Of a DNA stretch of 64,000 nt, positions 25,271-35,100 are shown in pieces. A program made the position numbers and the translations under genes. Every line of letters starts with the position of its first letter. Within the stretch, counting starts at the first letter, position 1. Source of the stretch: Flavobacterium taihuense (GTDB lineage: Bacteria; Bacteroidota; Bacteroidia; Flavobacteriales; Flavobacteriaceae); NCBI RefSeq assembly GCF_019351435.1, contig NZ_JAHWYN010000018.1, positions 1-64,000 on the forward strand, written 5' to 3'. The notes beneath the pieces are model-generated. The model searched no databases. It worked only from the letters and a program-made list of their open reading frames with translations, and was not told the DNA's origin.

Positions 25271-26407
25271 ATGTATATCTCAAAAAAAATAAAAATTGCA
25301 TTCACATTTTTAATAGTGATGTTGTCTATAGAAACGTATGGACAATCCAATGATTTTAAAGTAACTCTTGATGCCGGTCATGGCGCTCATGACTTCGGTG
25401 CAGTTTATAGTGGGAGAATTGAAAAAAATATTGCTTTGGCAATTGTACTTAAGGTTGGAAAAATTTTGGAATCATATCCGAAAATTGATGTCATATATAC
25501 AAGAAAGACTGATGTTTTTATCGATTTAGTAGAACGTGCAAATATTGCCAATAGAGCAGATTCACATATTTTTGTTTCCATACATTGTAATGCCAATAAA
25601 AATTTGGCAGCCGATGGAACTGAAACCTATGTTATGGGGATGACCAAAGTGGCTTCTAACCTTGAAGCTGCTAAAAAAGAAAATGCGGTAATCACTTTAG
25701 AAAAAGATTATAAACAAAAATATGAAGGTTTTGATCCAAATTCCCCTGAAACGATGATTGGTATGACATTAATGCAAGAGGAATATTTAGAAAACAGTAT
25801 TTCATTGGCCAGTAAAGTAGAGGATGCATTCGCTTTGTTAGGAAAAAAATTGCGTCATGGTGGTGTGAAACAAGCTCCTTACATGGTATTGCATAAAGCC
25901 TATATGCCTAGGGTTTTAATTGAAACTGGTTTTATATCCAATCCTGTTGAAGGTGAGTTACTGAATTCAGAACATGGGCAAGATGATATTGCTCGAGCAA
26001 TTGCCGATGCTATTATAAGTTATAAAAATGAATATTTTGGAGATGGTGGAGCCGAAACCTTTGGAGAAAAACCTTCACAGATGATTAAAGAGAATCCTGT
26101 AAAAAACACAGATGCTCCTGAGGTGAATAAAGCAATAATTAAAAAAGATACTCTAGGTTCAATTTATAAAATTCAACTTTCTGCAAGTAAAAAGAAGCTA
26201 GCTTTAGAATCTAAAAATTTTAAAGGTTTAAGGAATGTTTCACTCGTTTATGAAGATAATATTTATAAGTATCTTTATGGTGAGACTTCTGATTATGAAG
26301 ATGCTAAAAATCAGTTGAAAGAAGTAAAATCCAAAGGATATGATTCTGCTTTTTTGATTGCTTTTAAAAACGGAAAAAAAATAAGTGTGCAGGAAGCAAT
26401 CAAATAA
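25271..26407 (+). CDS. N-acetylmuramoyl-L-alanine amidase (Amidase_3) with SPOR-like tail
   Basis: This 378-residue exported cell-wall hydrolase has a signal peptide (to about TYGQ, residue 25), followed by an Amidase_3 catalytic domain: zinc-ligand block LDAGHGAHDFGA, SIHCNAN and IETGFISNPVE, which holds the catalytic Glu. The domain cleaves the amide between MurNAc and the stem peptide. The C-terminal about 80 residues (IYKIQLSASK, then YKYLYGETSDYEDAK) look like a SPOR domain, which binds denuded glycan at division sites. It is divergent from lptD and followed by the MlaD gene. Confidence 0.87.
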   Translation: MYISKKIKIAFTFLIVMLSIETYGQSNDFKVTLDAGHGAHDFGAVYSGRIEKNIALAIVLKVGKILESYPKIDVIYTRKTDVFIDLVERANIANRADSHIFVSIHCNANKNLAADGTETYVMGMTKVASNLEAAKKENAVITLEKDYKQKYEGFDPNSPETMIGMTLMQEEYLENSISLASKVEDAFALLGKKLRHGGVKQAPYMVLHKAYMPRVLIETGFISNPVEGELLNSEHGQDDIARAIADAIISYKNEYFGDGGAETFGEKPSQMIKENPVKNTDAPEVNKAIIKKDTLGSIYKIQLSASKKKLALESKNFKGLRNVSLVYEDNIYKYLYGETSDYEDAKNQLKEVKSKGYDSAFLIAFKNGKKISVQEAIK

Positions 26408-26433
26408 TACTTATAAATACAAATATTTTATAT

Positions 26434-26441
26434 TAAATTTG
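26434..26441 (+). promoter_or_regulatory. Candidate -7 element (TAAATTTG) for the MlaD gene
   Basis: TAAATTTG is a full match to TAnnTTTG, 22 bp before the TTG start at 26464. No clear -33 TTG is seen. Confidence 0.45.
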
Positions 26442-26463
26442 CCCATTAAAAAAAACAAAAATT

Positions 26464-27414
26464 TTGAAAATTACAAGAGAAATAAAGACTGCCATTTTAG
26501 TTATTACATCAATTTTATTATTCATTTGGGGATATAATTTTTTAAAAGGAAAAGATCTTTTTAATAGCTATAAAACATTTTATGTAGAATATACAAATGT
26601 AGAAGGACTAGCACCTTCAGCCTTGGTTACCATAAACGGACTTACAATTGGAAAAGTAAAGACAATTACCATCGGAGATAAAGGAACTTTATTGGTGGAA
26701 TTACAAATAAATACAGATTTTCCTATTTCAAAATCTAGTACGGCTTCAATATATGATGCCAGTTTGATTGGTGGTAAGCAAATTTCTATTCAGCCCAATT
26801 ATGATGATAAAAATATTGCTGAAAGCGGAGATTATTTGAAAGGTTTAATTGAAGCCAGTTTGATGGATTCATTGGGTGATAAAGCCACACCGGTTATGGC
26901 TAAATTAGAAAAAGTAATGACTAGTGCCGATCAATTGATTACTAGTTTTAATACCGTTTTGGATGCCAAAGGTCAAGCTGATTTAAAAAAGAGTTTAGCG
27001 GAACTTAGTGCTACTATGGAGCAATTTCATAAGGTGGCTTCTAATGCTAACGTTATTTTGGATGAGAATAAGGGACAATTAAAAGGAGTTGTTTCTAATT
27101 TTAGTAAAGTCTCTGATAATTTTGTTAAAATTTCTGATTCTTTAAATAAAGCTAATTTAGGCCAAACAGTCAAAAACTTGAATACCACTCTAAATAAAGT
27201 TGATGGTCTGATGAAGGGTTTGGAATCGGGTAAAGGGACTATGGGCAAATTAATGAAAGATGAAGCTCTTTATGCCAACTTAGAAAAAACTTCGAAAGAA
27301 TTAGAATTGCTTTTGCAAGATGTACGATTGAATCCAACCCGTTATGTAAATGTTTCTGTTTTCGGTAAGAAAAACAAACCATATATTGCTCCAAAAGATT
27401 CTATAACAAAATAA
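26464..27414 (+). CDS. MlaD/MCE family lipid-transport substrate-binding protein
   Basis: This 316-residue protein has one N-terminal membrane helix (TAILVITSILLFIWGYNFL) and an MCE domain at about 40-120 (VEGLAPSALVTINGLTIGKV). The C-terminal half is helical and contains several repeats of Leu, Asn and Lys that suggest a coiled coil. MCE proteins form hexameric rings carrying phospholipids between membranes. The partner MlaE/MlaF genes are not in the neighbourhood. The start is TTG, the only start codon before the helix. Confidence 0.85.
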   Translation: MKITREIKTAILVITSILLFIWGYNFLKGKDLFNSYKTFYVEYTNVEGLAPSALVTINGLTIGKVKTITIGDKGTLLVELQINTDFPISKSSTASIYDASLIGGKQISIQPNYDDKNIAESGDYLKGLIEASLMDSLGDKATPVMAKLEKVMTSADQLITSFNTVLDAKGQADLKKSLAELSATMEQFHKVASNANVILDENKGQLKGVVSNFSKVSDNFVKISDSLNKANLGQTVKNLNTTLNKVDGLMKGLESGKGTMGKLMKDEALYANLEKTSKELELLLQDVRLNPTRYVNVSVFGKKNKPYIAPKDSITK

Positions 27415-27428
27415 AAAAACTACTATTT

Positions 27429-28760
27429 ATGGGTTATCTAAGTAATGTGTTATTTGCCATTATATTAATTATTGGATTCGGATACTTTTATTTGAATGTA
27501 AAAAAAATAATTAGAAATATTAATCTAGGTGTTGCTGTCAATCGTAAAGATAATGCTAAAGCACGTTGGAAAAATATGGCAATGATTGCTCTCGGGCAAT
27601 CCAAAATGGTCAAACGACCTGTTGCTGGAATACTGCATATTATTGTTTATGTTGGTTTCGTGATAATCAATATTGAACTGTTAGAAATCATTATCGATGG
27701 TTTATTTGGAACCCATAGAATTTTTTCGCCCCTTGGAGTGGTTTATGATATTTTAATTGGTTCTTTTGAAATATTGGCATTTTTAGTTTTATTTGCCGTT
27801 ACTGTATTTTTGATAAGAAGAAATGTCGTTAAATTGAAAAGATTTATTCATTCTGATTTAAAAGGTTGGCCAAAAAGTGACGCCAATTACATTTTGTATT
27901 TTGAGATTATTTTGATGACTTTATTTTTATTGATGAATGCTACCGATTTACATTTGCAAAATGTGCCTGGAGGTTTTTCTCATTTTATAAAAGCTGGTTC
28001 TTTTCCAATTAGTGAATTTATTGCTCCAGTTTTCAACGGAATGCCTAATGAAGCAGTAATGTTGCTAAATGAAAGTTTTTGGTGGTTGCACATCGTTGGA
28101 ATTTTGGTTTTTATGAACTATTTGTATTTTTCAAAACACCTTCATATTTTATTGGCTTTCCCAAATACTTATTTTGCTAATTTAAATCCACAAGGACAGT
28201 TCGATAATTTGGCTTCGGTAACTGCCGAAGTGAAATTAATGATGGATCCCAATGCCGATCCGTTTGCGGCAGCACCTGTTTCAGAAAATGAAGTTCCTGT
28301 AAAATTTGGCGCCAGTGATGTTCAGGATTTGAATTGGGTTCAGTTATTGAATGCTTATACTTGTACCGAATGTGGTCGTTGTACTTCATCTTGTCCAGCC
28401 AATCAAACGGGTAAAAAATTGTCTCCGCGTAAAATTATGATGGATACGAGAGATAGAATGGAAGAAGTAGGAAAAAATATTGATTCCAATAAAGGTGTTT
28501 TTGTGCCAGACAACAAATCTTTATTGAATGATTATATTACTCCAGAAGAGTTATGGGCTTGTACTTCATGCAACGCTTGTGTAGAGGAATGTCCTGTAAA
28601 TATCAGTCCGCTTTCCATTATTATGGATATGAGACGTTATTTGGTAATGGAACAAAGTGCTGCTCCAATGCCATTAAATGCGATGATGACCAATATTGAA
28701 AACAATGGGGCTCCTTGGCAATATAGTCAGCAAGACCGTTTGAATTGGAAAAACGACTAA
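27429..28760 (+). CDS. Membrane (Fe-S)-binding oxidoreductase subunit, HdrC/GlpC-like
   Basis: This 443-residue protein has an N-terminal half of about five membrane helices, then a soluble domain with two [4Fe-4S] motifs, CTECGRCTSSCP and CTSCNACVEECP, as in HdrC or the GlpC electron-transfer subunit. The membrane part could bind haem or quinone (NarI-like histidines). The next gene encodes a CCG-domain protein that normally partners such subunits. Together they probably pass electrons between the quinone pool and an unknown donor. Confidence 0.8.
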   Translation: MGYLSNVLFAIILIIGFGYFYLNVKKIIRNINLGVAVNRKDNAKARWKNMAMIALGQSKMVKRPVAGILHIIVYVGFVIINIELLEIIIDGLFGTHRIFSPLGVVYDILIGSFEILAFLVLFAVTVFLIRRNVVKLKRFIHSDLKGWPKSDANYILYFEIILMTLFLLMNATDLHLQNVPGGFSHFIKAGSFPISEFIAPVFNGMPNEAVMLLNESFWWLHIVGILVFMNYLYFSKHLHILLAFPNTYFANLNPQGQFDNLASVTAEVKLMMDPNADPFAAAPVSENEVPVKFGASDVQDLNWVQLLNAYTCTECGRCTSSCPANQTGKKLSPRKIMMDTRDRMEEVGKNIDSNKGVFVPDNKSLLNDYITPEELWACTSCNACVEECPVNISPLSIIMDMRRYLVMEQSAAPMPLNAMMTNIENNGAPWQYSQQDRLNWKND

Positions 28761-28856
28761 AAGTTTAACCGTTAAATTGGTTATTTGCTTAATTTAATAA
28801 CTGATAGTAAATTGACTGTTAAACAAACAAACAAATAACCGAATCAATAAAATATT

Positions 28857-29648
28857 ATGTCAGAAAATTTAAATGTGCCAACAATGGCCGAAATGCTAGC
28901 CCAAGGAAAACAACCAGAAGTTTTATTTTGGGTAGGTTGTGCAGGAAGTTTTGACGATAGAGCAAAAAAAATCACTAAAGCATTTGTGAGAATATTGAAC
29001 CGTGCGAATGTTTCTTTTGCCGTTTTAGGTACTGAAGAAAGTTGTACTGGAGATCCTGCAAAAAGAGCAGGAAATGAGTTTTTGTTTCAAATGCAGGCCA
29101 TGATGAATATCGAAGTGCTGAATGCATATGAAGCAAAGAAAATTGTTACTGCTTGTCCGCATTGTTTCAATACATTAAAAAATGAATATCCGGAATTAGG
29201 AGGTCATTATGAGGTAGTGCATCATACGGAATTTCTTAAATCATTGCTAGATTCAGGCCGATTGACTATTGAAGGAGGACAATTTAAAGGAAAACGCATT
29301 ACTTTTCATGACCCATGTTATTTAGGTAGAGCCAATAATGTATATGAAGCGCCAAGAGATTTAATTCAGAAATTGGATGTTGAATTGCTTGAAATGAAAC
29401 GTTCCAAAGCAAATGGATTATGTTGTGGAGCGGGTGGGGCCCAAATGTTTAAAGATGCCGAGCCTGGTAATAAAGAAATCAATGTGGAAAGAACAGAAGA
29501 TGCTCTTGAAACCAAGCCGGACATTATTGCTGCAGGTTGTCCTTTTTGCAATACCATGTTAACCGATGGAGTTAAAAATAAAGAAAGAGAAGGTGATGTC
29601 AAAGTTATGGATATAGCCGAATTGATTGCCAACGCTCAAGATCTTTAA
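28857..29648 (+). CDS. CCG-domain (Fe-S)-binding protein, HdrB/GlpC-like
   Basis: This 263-residue soluble protein has two cysteine-rich CCG modules: WVGCAGSFDDRAKK with CPHCF in the first, and DPCYLGR, LCCGAGGAQMF and GCPFCNTM in the second. Such CCG domains bind a non-cubane or ordinary Fe-S cluster in HdrB, GlpC and LutA. It is placed 96 bp after the membrane Fe-S subunit and 2 bp before a PAP2 phosphatase gene. The electron donor and acceptor are not deducible. Confidence 0.82.
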   Translation: MSENLNVPTMAEMLAQGKQPEVLFWVGCAGSFDDRAKKITKAFVRILNRANVSFAVLGTEESCTGDPAKRAGNEFLFQMQAMMNIEVLNAYEAKKIVTACPHCFNTLKNEYPELGGHYEVVHHTEFLKSLLDSGRLTIEGGQFKGKRITFHDPCYLGRANNVYEAPRDLIQKLDVELLEMKRSKANGLCCGAGGAQMFKDAEPGNKEINVERTEDALETKPDIIAAGCPFCNTMLTDGVKNKEREGDVKVMDIAELIANAQDL

Positions 29649-29650
29649 AT

Positions 29651-30427
29651 ATGAATTTTAGAAAAATTGTTTTGCTGCTGTTAATGCCAATTTGGAGTTC
29701 CTTATTTGCACAAACTATGGTTAAAGCAAATTTTCAAGATTCAATACCTGATTCAAGTGCAGCTAAGCCATTAAAATTCAATCCGAAACAATTAATACTT
29801 CCAACTGCTTTAATAGGATTTGGTTTTATTGGTATTAATAGCGATCAAATTAAAGATTTTAATTCAGAAGTAAGTGAAGAAGTTGTTGAGCACATCGATA
29901 AACAAATAACAATTGATGACTTTACCCAATATGCCCCAGCAGCTGCTGTTTATGCTTTGGGTGCCTTGGGTGTAAAAGGAAAAAATAATCTGAAAGATAA
30001 ATCAATTATTCTTGCCAGTTCATTTTTAATAATGAATATTACTGTTTTAAGTTTAAAATCAATCACAAAAGTAGAAAGGCCTGACGGGACAAGTAATAAT
30101 TCTTTTCCTTCAGGACATACCGCAACTGCTTTTATGGGAGCTGAATTTTTATATCAGGAATATAAAGATGTTTCTCTTTGGTATGGTGTTTCGGGTTATG
30201 TCGTTGCCGCAGCCACAGGTGCATTTAGAGTATATAATGATCGGCATTGGGTCACCGATGTAGCTGCTGGTGCAGGAATTGGGATATTAAGTGCAAAAGC
30301 GGGCTATTGGCTGTTTCCTACTGTAAATAAATTATTTGCGTCGAAAAGTAATCCAAACAGAAAATCTGCGTTTATTCCTTATTACGATGGAAAGCAAGTT
30401 GGATTTGGCTATGTTTCTTCTTTTTAA
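29651..30427 (+). CDS. PAP2-family phosphatase
   Basis: This 258-residue exported protein has a signal peptide (ending SLFAQ). The three acid-phosphatase motifs are present: KSITKVERPDG, PSGHTA and RVYNDRHWVTDV. Members act on lipid phosphates such as phosphatidic acid or undecaprenyl diphosphate; which one applies here is unknown. The gene follows the CCG protein by 2 bp, which suggests coupling although no functional link is obvious. A second PAP2 gene lies at 31012. Confidence 0.83.
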   Translation: MNFRKIVLLLLMPIWSSLFAQTMVKANFQDSIPDSSAAKPLKFNPKQLILPTALIGFGFIGINSDQIKDFNSEVSEEVVEHIDKQITIDDFTQYAPAAAVYALGALGVKGKNNLKDKSIILASSFLIMNITVLSLKSITKVERPDGTSNNSFPSGHTATAFMGAEFLYQEYKDVSLWYGVSGYVVAAATGAFRVYNDRHWVTDVAAGAGIGILSAKAGYWLFPTVNKLFASKSNPNRKSAFIPYYDGKQVGFGYVSSF

Positions 30428-30474
30428 ACTAAAAGATATTGTGAAACAATAAATTCTAAAATCATAAATCTGCT

Positions 30475-30490
30475 CCCGATAGCTATCGGG
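30475..30490. repeat. 16-bp perfect palindrome
   Basis: CCCGATAGCTATCGGG lies between two genes, 18 bp before the next ATG. It is GC-rich against an AT-rich background. Palindromes of this form are scattered through many Flavobacterium genomes. It may act as a weak hairpin in the mRNA. Confidence 0.6.
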
Positions 30491-30508
30491 GCTAAAATTA
30501 TAAATACC

Positions 30509-30991
30509 ATGTACGTTCCTTTTGAAAAATTACCCGAAGAATCTAGAATTTGGATTTATCAATCGAATAGAAAGTTCTCGGATGCCGAGTTTTCTGAAAT
30601 CGAGACCGATTTGCAAGCTTTCCTTAACGAATGGGCTGCACACGGAACTAGCCTTGAATCTTCCTATTTATTAAAATACAATCGTTTTATTATAATTGCC
30701 GTGAATCAGGAAGTTCAAGCAGCAACTGGTTGTTCTATTGATTCTTCAGTTGAGTTTATCCAAAGTTTGGAAAAAAAATACAATGTTGATTTGTTGGATA
30801 AAATGAATGTAACCTTCAAACTGGGAGATCATATTGCTCACAAGTCATTGATTGATTTTAAGAAAATGGCGAAAGATAAAGCAGTTACCGAAAATACAAT
30901 TGTCTTTAATAATTTGGTTAATAATATCGAGGAGTTCAATGAATCTTGGGAAGTTCCCGCTATGGATAGCTGGCATAGCCGATTTTTTTAA
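30509..30991 (+). CDS. Hypothetical protein (often named ABC transporter ATPase)
   Basis: This 160-residue cytosolic protein belongs to a conserved Bacteroidetes family. Related entries carry the name ABC transporter ATPase, but no Walker A, signature or Walker B motif is present, so that name is not supported. Conserved-looking elements are the N-terminal RIWIYQSNR, a GCSIDSS segment and the Trp-rich end (SWEVPAMDSWHSRFF). Function unknown. Confidence 0.7.
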   Translation: MYVPFEKLPEESRIWIYQSNRKFSDAEFSEIETDLQAFLNEWAAHGTSLESSYLLKYNRFIIIAVNQEVQAATGCSIDSSVEFIQSLEKKYNVDLLDKMNVTFKLGDHIAHKSLIDFKKMAKDKAVTENTIVFNNLVNNIEEFNESWEVPAMDSWHSRFF

Positions 30992-31011
30992 ACCAATTTT
31001 ACAAAATCAAT

Positions 31012-31626
31012 ATGTCTAAAATCCTTTTACTTTTAGTATTTCTTTTTTGTTTTTCAATTTCAAATGCCCAAAATTCTGATATAGATTTATTAAAGAAAAT
31101 AAATTTAAATAGAAATACAAATCTAGAATCAACAATGATTGGGATTACCAATAGTGCCATGCCTGTAAGTATTGGCACCCCTATCATTATTTATGCAGTC
31201 GGATTAATTGAAAAAGACAGTATTACAAAGAAAAAAGCAATTTTCATTGGTGAATCTTTAGCAGCTTCTACATTTATTTCTTTAGCGTTGAAAAGCATTA
31301 CCAAAAGAGATAGACCTTATGTTTCTTATCCAGAAATTGATAATATCACAGAAGAATCCAGTTATTCTTTTCCTTCGGCTCATACTTCAGCGGCATTTGC
31401 AACAGCCACATCATTGAGTATGGCTTATCCAAAATGGTATGTTATTGCTCCATCTTTCTTATGGGCAGGTGCGGTAGGATATTCGCGTATGTACTTGGGT
31501 GTACATTACCCGACAGATGTTTTAGCTGGTGCTATTGTAGGTAGTGGTTCTGCTTTTTTGTGTTATAAATTGAATAAATGGATTAACAAAAAAAGAGCTC
31601 CTCACCAGAAAAAGCTTTGGGAGTAA
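31012..31626 (+). CDS. PAP2-family phosphatase, second copy
   Basis: This 204-residue protein has a signal peptide ending at SNAQ and PAP2 motifs KSITKRDRP, PSAHTS and RMYLGVHYPTDV, all with catalytic His and Arg. It has three or four membrane segments and lacks the extra N-terminal segment of the copy at 29651. Substrate is unknown. It is the last gene before the metal-resistance region, and no terminator was seen after it. Confidence 0.83.
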   Translation: MSKILLLLVFLFCFSISNAQNSDIDLLKKINLNRNTNLESTMIGITNSAMPVSIGTPIIIYAVGLIEKDSITKKKAIFIGESLAASTFISLALKSITKRDRPYVSYPEIDNITEESSYSFPSAHTSAAFATATSLSMAYPKWYVIAPSFLWAGAVGYSRMYLGVHYPTDVLAGAIVGSGSAFLCYKLNKWINKKRAPHQKKLWE

Positions 31627-31661
31627 CTGTATTATTCACTTTGTGCTCATTTAGTTGTATT

Positions 31662-31691
31662 TTGGTTTTCAAATTTTAAAACGTATTTTTG
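31662..31691 (+). promoter_or_regulatory. Promoter of the first metal-efflux module
   Basis: TTG (31662-31664), a 19-bp spacer and TATTTTTG (31684-31691) fit the flavobacterial consensus well. Transcription would start about at the GTG at 31697, implying a leaderless or nearly leaderless message. Confidence 0.5.
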
Positions 31692-31696
31692 TTTTT

Positions 31697-32014
31697 GTGA
31701 AATGGACTAGTACTATATTATCAATTGTATTTTTATTGCTTTCCTGTTTGCCATGTGCAGATAAGGGGGGGAATAGTTTATCACAAACTCTTGTAGAAAA
31801 AAGTAGTTCAGAACATAATCAGGATTATGACGCTTGTTCTCCATTTTGTATTTGCAATTGTTGCAGTTCGCAAGTTTTTGCTTTTGATACTACTATTTGT
31901 AGTCTAGATTTAGTCATTATCAAAAAGACAATAGAAAATAAAATTCCTGAATACAAATCAATTTTTGCTTCCAATTTCTTCGGAAGTATTTGGCAACCGC
32001 CTCAAATAGTATAA
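31697..32014 (+). CDS. DUF6660-like small Cys-rich secreted protein
   Basis: This 105-residue protein starts at GTG (31697). An upstream ATG at 31655 would place the coding region across the promoter. It has a hydrophobic export signal with LLSC-type cysteines, a cysteine-dense core (CSPFCICNCCSSQ) and an ending of FGSIWQPPQIV. Proteins of this type (DUF6660) often precede metal RND pumps in Bacteroidetes. The Cys cluster suggests metal binding in the envelope. It is the first gene of the czc-like module. Confidence 0.6.
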   Translation: MKWTSTILSIVFLLLSCLPCADKGGNSLSQTLVEKSSSEHNQDYDACSPFCICNCCSSQVFAFDTTICSLDLVIIKKTIENKIPEYKSIFASNFFGSIWQPPQIV

Positions 32015-32056
32015 TGAAACCTGATTCCAATTGGTATTGAAGATTGGGATAGAGAG

Positions 32057-32073
32057 CTGTGGCTTTTCCACAG
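32057..32073 (+). promoter_or_regulatory. Hairpin in the leader of the RND pump gene
   Basis: CTGTGG and CCACAG enclose CTTTT, giving a perfect 6-bp stem. A weaker GACC/GGTC stem follows at 32083-32096. They lie between the Cys-rich gene and the pump and have no proper T run. They could be an attenuator or an mRNA-processing site. Confidence 0.35.
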
Positions 32074-32123
32074 AAAAAAGTGGACCTTTTTGGGTCTGAT
32101 TTCTCATTCATTATATTAAAACA

Positions 32124-35100
32124 ATGGTACAAAAAATCATTACATTTTCAGTAAACAACAAGTTGATTACGGGAGTCTTATTGTCCATTTTTGTTATGTT
32201 TGGCGTTTATTCATTTACGCAATTAAGCGTTGATGCATTACCGGATGTGACGAATAATCAGGTGCAAGTAATAACTAATGCACCGAACCTCGCTACTCAA
32301 GAAGTAGAGCAATTTATAACTTATCCATTAGAAACTGAATTCAAATCATTGTCCGATATGATTGAATTACGGAGTACAAGCCGTTCGGGTTTGTCTGTAA
32401 TTACAATTGTTTTCAAAGATAATGTACCCGCTAATATTGCCCGCCAACGGGTTGATGAAAAAATAAAAATGACGACGGATAATATTCCGAAACAATATGG
32501 AATACCAGAATTATTGCCACCAACGACAGGACTTGGCGAAATTTTTCAATATGTATTGGTTCCCCAGAAAGGATATGAAGAGAAATATGATCTAACTGAA
32601 TTAAGAACAATTCAGGATTGGATTGTACGTCGTCAATTATTAGGTACTGTTGGAGTTGTAGATGTGAGCAGTTTTGGTGGAAAATTAAAGCAATACGAAG
32701 TTTCTGTAAAGCCCGAAAGATTGGCAGCCAATAATCTTACTCTTATTGAAGTTTTTGATGCGTTACAAAATAACAATGAAAACACTGGCGGGAGTTACAT
32801 TGACAAAGGACCTAATGTATATTTTATTCGTGGAGAAGGATTAATCCAAAATATTGAAGACATCAATAATATTGTCATAAAAAACAACTCAGGTGTCCCT
32901 ATTTTGATAAAAGACATTGCCGAAGTTAAATTTGGTTTTGCCCCACGTTATGGAGCTATGACCAGAAATGGAAAAGGAGAAACTGTTGGAGGAGTTGTTC
33001 TAATGCAAAAAGGGGAGAACGCTGTTAGAGTAATTGAACTTGTTAAAGGAAAAATACAATCAATAGAAAAATCCTTGCCGAAAGGCGTAAAAATTGATGT
33101 TTTTGTTGACAGAACCAAACTTATTGAAAAAACGGTCAGTACGGTTTCTGCCAATTTGTTGGAAGGAGCATTAATTGTGATACTAGTTTTAGTGTTGTTT
33201 TTAGGAAGTTTGAGAGCTGGTTTAATTGTAGCATCAGTTATTCCTTTGGCAATGCTTTTTGCAATAATCATAATGAATCTCTTTGGCTTGAGTGCCAATT
33301 TGATGAGTATGGGAGCTTTGGATTTTGGACTAATTGTAGATGGTGCCGTAATTATTGTTGAAGCTACTTTGCATATTTTTTCTAAACACTATAAGAACAA
33401 TATTCTTTCTCAAAAGAAAATGGACCATGAAGTAATAAAAAGTTCTTCAAAAATAATGAGTTCTGCCATTTTTGGACAAATTATAATCCTGATTGTTTAC
33501 ATACCATTATTTGTATTGAGTGGAGTAGAGGGCAAAATGTTTATGCCAATGGCGCAAACGGTAAGTTTCGCAATACTTGGTGCATTATTACTTTCACTAA
33601 CTTATGTGCCATGGGCGAGTAGTATATTTTTAAGTAAAAATATCAATAACGAACCGAATTTTACCGACCGATTTATCAATAAATTGAATAATTGGTATCA
33701 CCCGGTTTTGGTTATTGCATTGAAAAGAAAAGTTGAAGTTATATGCATTGCAGGTTTTTTGCTTATTGCTTCGATATTCATTTTTAATTCATTGGGAGGT
33801 GAGTTTATTCCTGAATTGGATGAAGGCGATTTTGCAATGAATTATACAATTCGTCAAGGAAGCAGTTTGCCACAAAGCATTGAAGTGGGCACACAGTTGG
33901 AAAAATTGGCACTGGCATTCCCAGAGGTAAAAGAAGTAGTTAGTAAAATAGGGACCAGTGAAATTCCTACTGATCCAATGCCTATAGAAAGTGCTGATAT
34001 TATTATGGTTTTGAAAGATAAAAATTATTGGACAACAGCAGATAATAAAGAAGATTTGGCCGAGAAAATGAATGAAAAATTAAGTCAGATTCCAGGTTGT
34101 AATTTATCTTTTGAACAACCCATTCAAATGCGTTTTAATGAACTGATTGCAGGGGTAAAATCGGATATTGCCATAAAAATATTTGGTGATGATTTGGATA
34201 AATTATTTTCGGAAGCAAATAAGGTGGTTCCAATTATACGGGGAATTCAAGGTCTCACGGATATCAAAGTAGAGCAAGTTACAGGAATGCCACAATTGGT
34301 TGTGAAATATAATCGAAACAAAATTGCACAATACGGATTGAATATTGCCGAAGTAAACCGCATTCTTAACACGGCTTATGCTGGTGGGATAACCGGAGTG
34401 GTGTATGAGGGAGAACGCAAGTTTGATTTGGTTGTTCGTATTCCTAAAAATGAAAATACCGATATTGACGCTTTAAAATCTTTGTTAATTCCAACGCCGA
34501 GCGGAAATCAAATTCCGTTGAACGAAGTGTCCGAAATATCTTTCAAAACTGCACCATCACAAATAAGCAGGGAAGAGGCACAGCGAAGAATTGTCATTGA
34601 GGCCAATGTTCGCGGTAAAGATGTAGAAAGCGTAGTTTTGGAAATCCAAAAGAAACTCGATGCTAAATTAAAATTGCCAGAGGGTTATTTCATAAAATAT
34701 GGAGGGCAATTTCAAAACCTTCAAGAAGCAAAAGGTAGATTGCTATTGGCTGTTCCGGTTGCGCTTTTACTTATTTTCTTTCTCCTCTTTTTGTCGTTCG
34801 GCTCTCTCAAGGAAGCAACGATAATTTTTTCAGCGATTCCTTTGGCTTCTATTGGTGGAGTTTTAGCTTTATGGGGGCGAGGAATGAATTTTAGTATTTC
34901 GGCGGGTGTAGGTTTTATTGCGCTTTTTGGCGTCGCTGTTCTGAATGGAATCGTATTAATCAGCTATTATAATCAGTTAAAAGAGGAAGGAGAAGACAAT
35001 TTATTGCAACGTATTTACAAAGGAAGCAGTGCCCGATTAAGACCAATTTTAGCAACAGCAACAGTTGCATCATTAGGTTTTCTGCCAATGGCTTTAAGTA

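Noticed and set aside
30509..30991. ABC transporter ATPase
   Set aside because: No Walker A, signature or Walker B motif is present; the name is inherited from family annotation.
32948..33298. Antisense ORF within the RND pump gene
   Set aside because: It is a low-complexity Thr/Ile/Lys shadow of a membrane-protein gene with no promoter.
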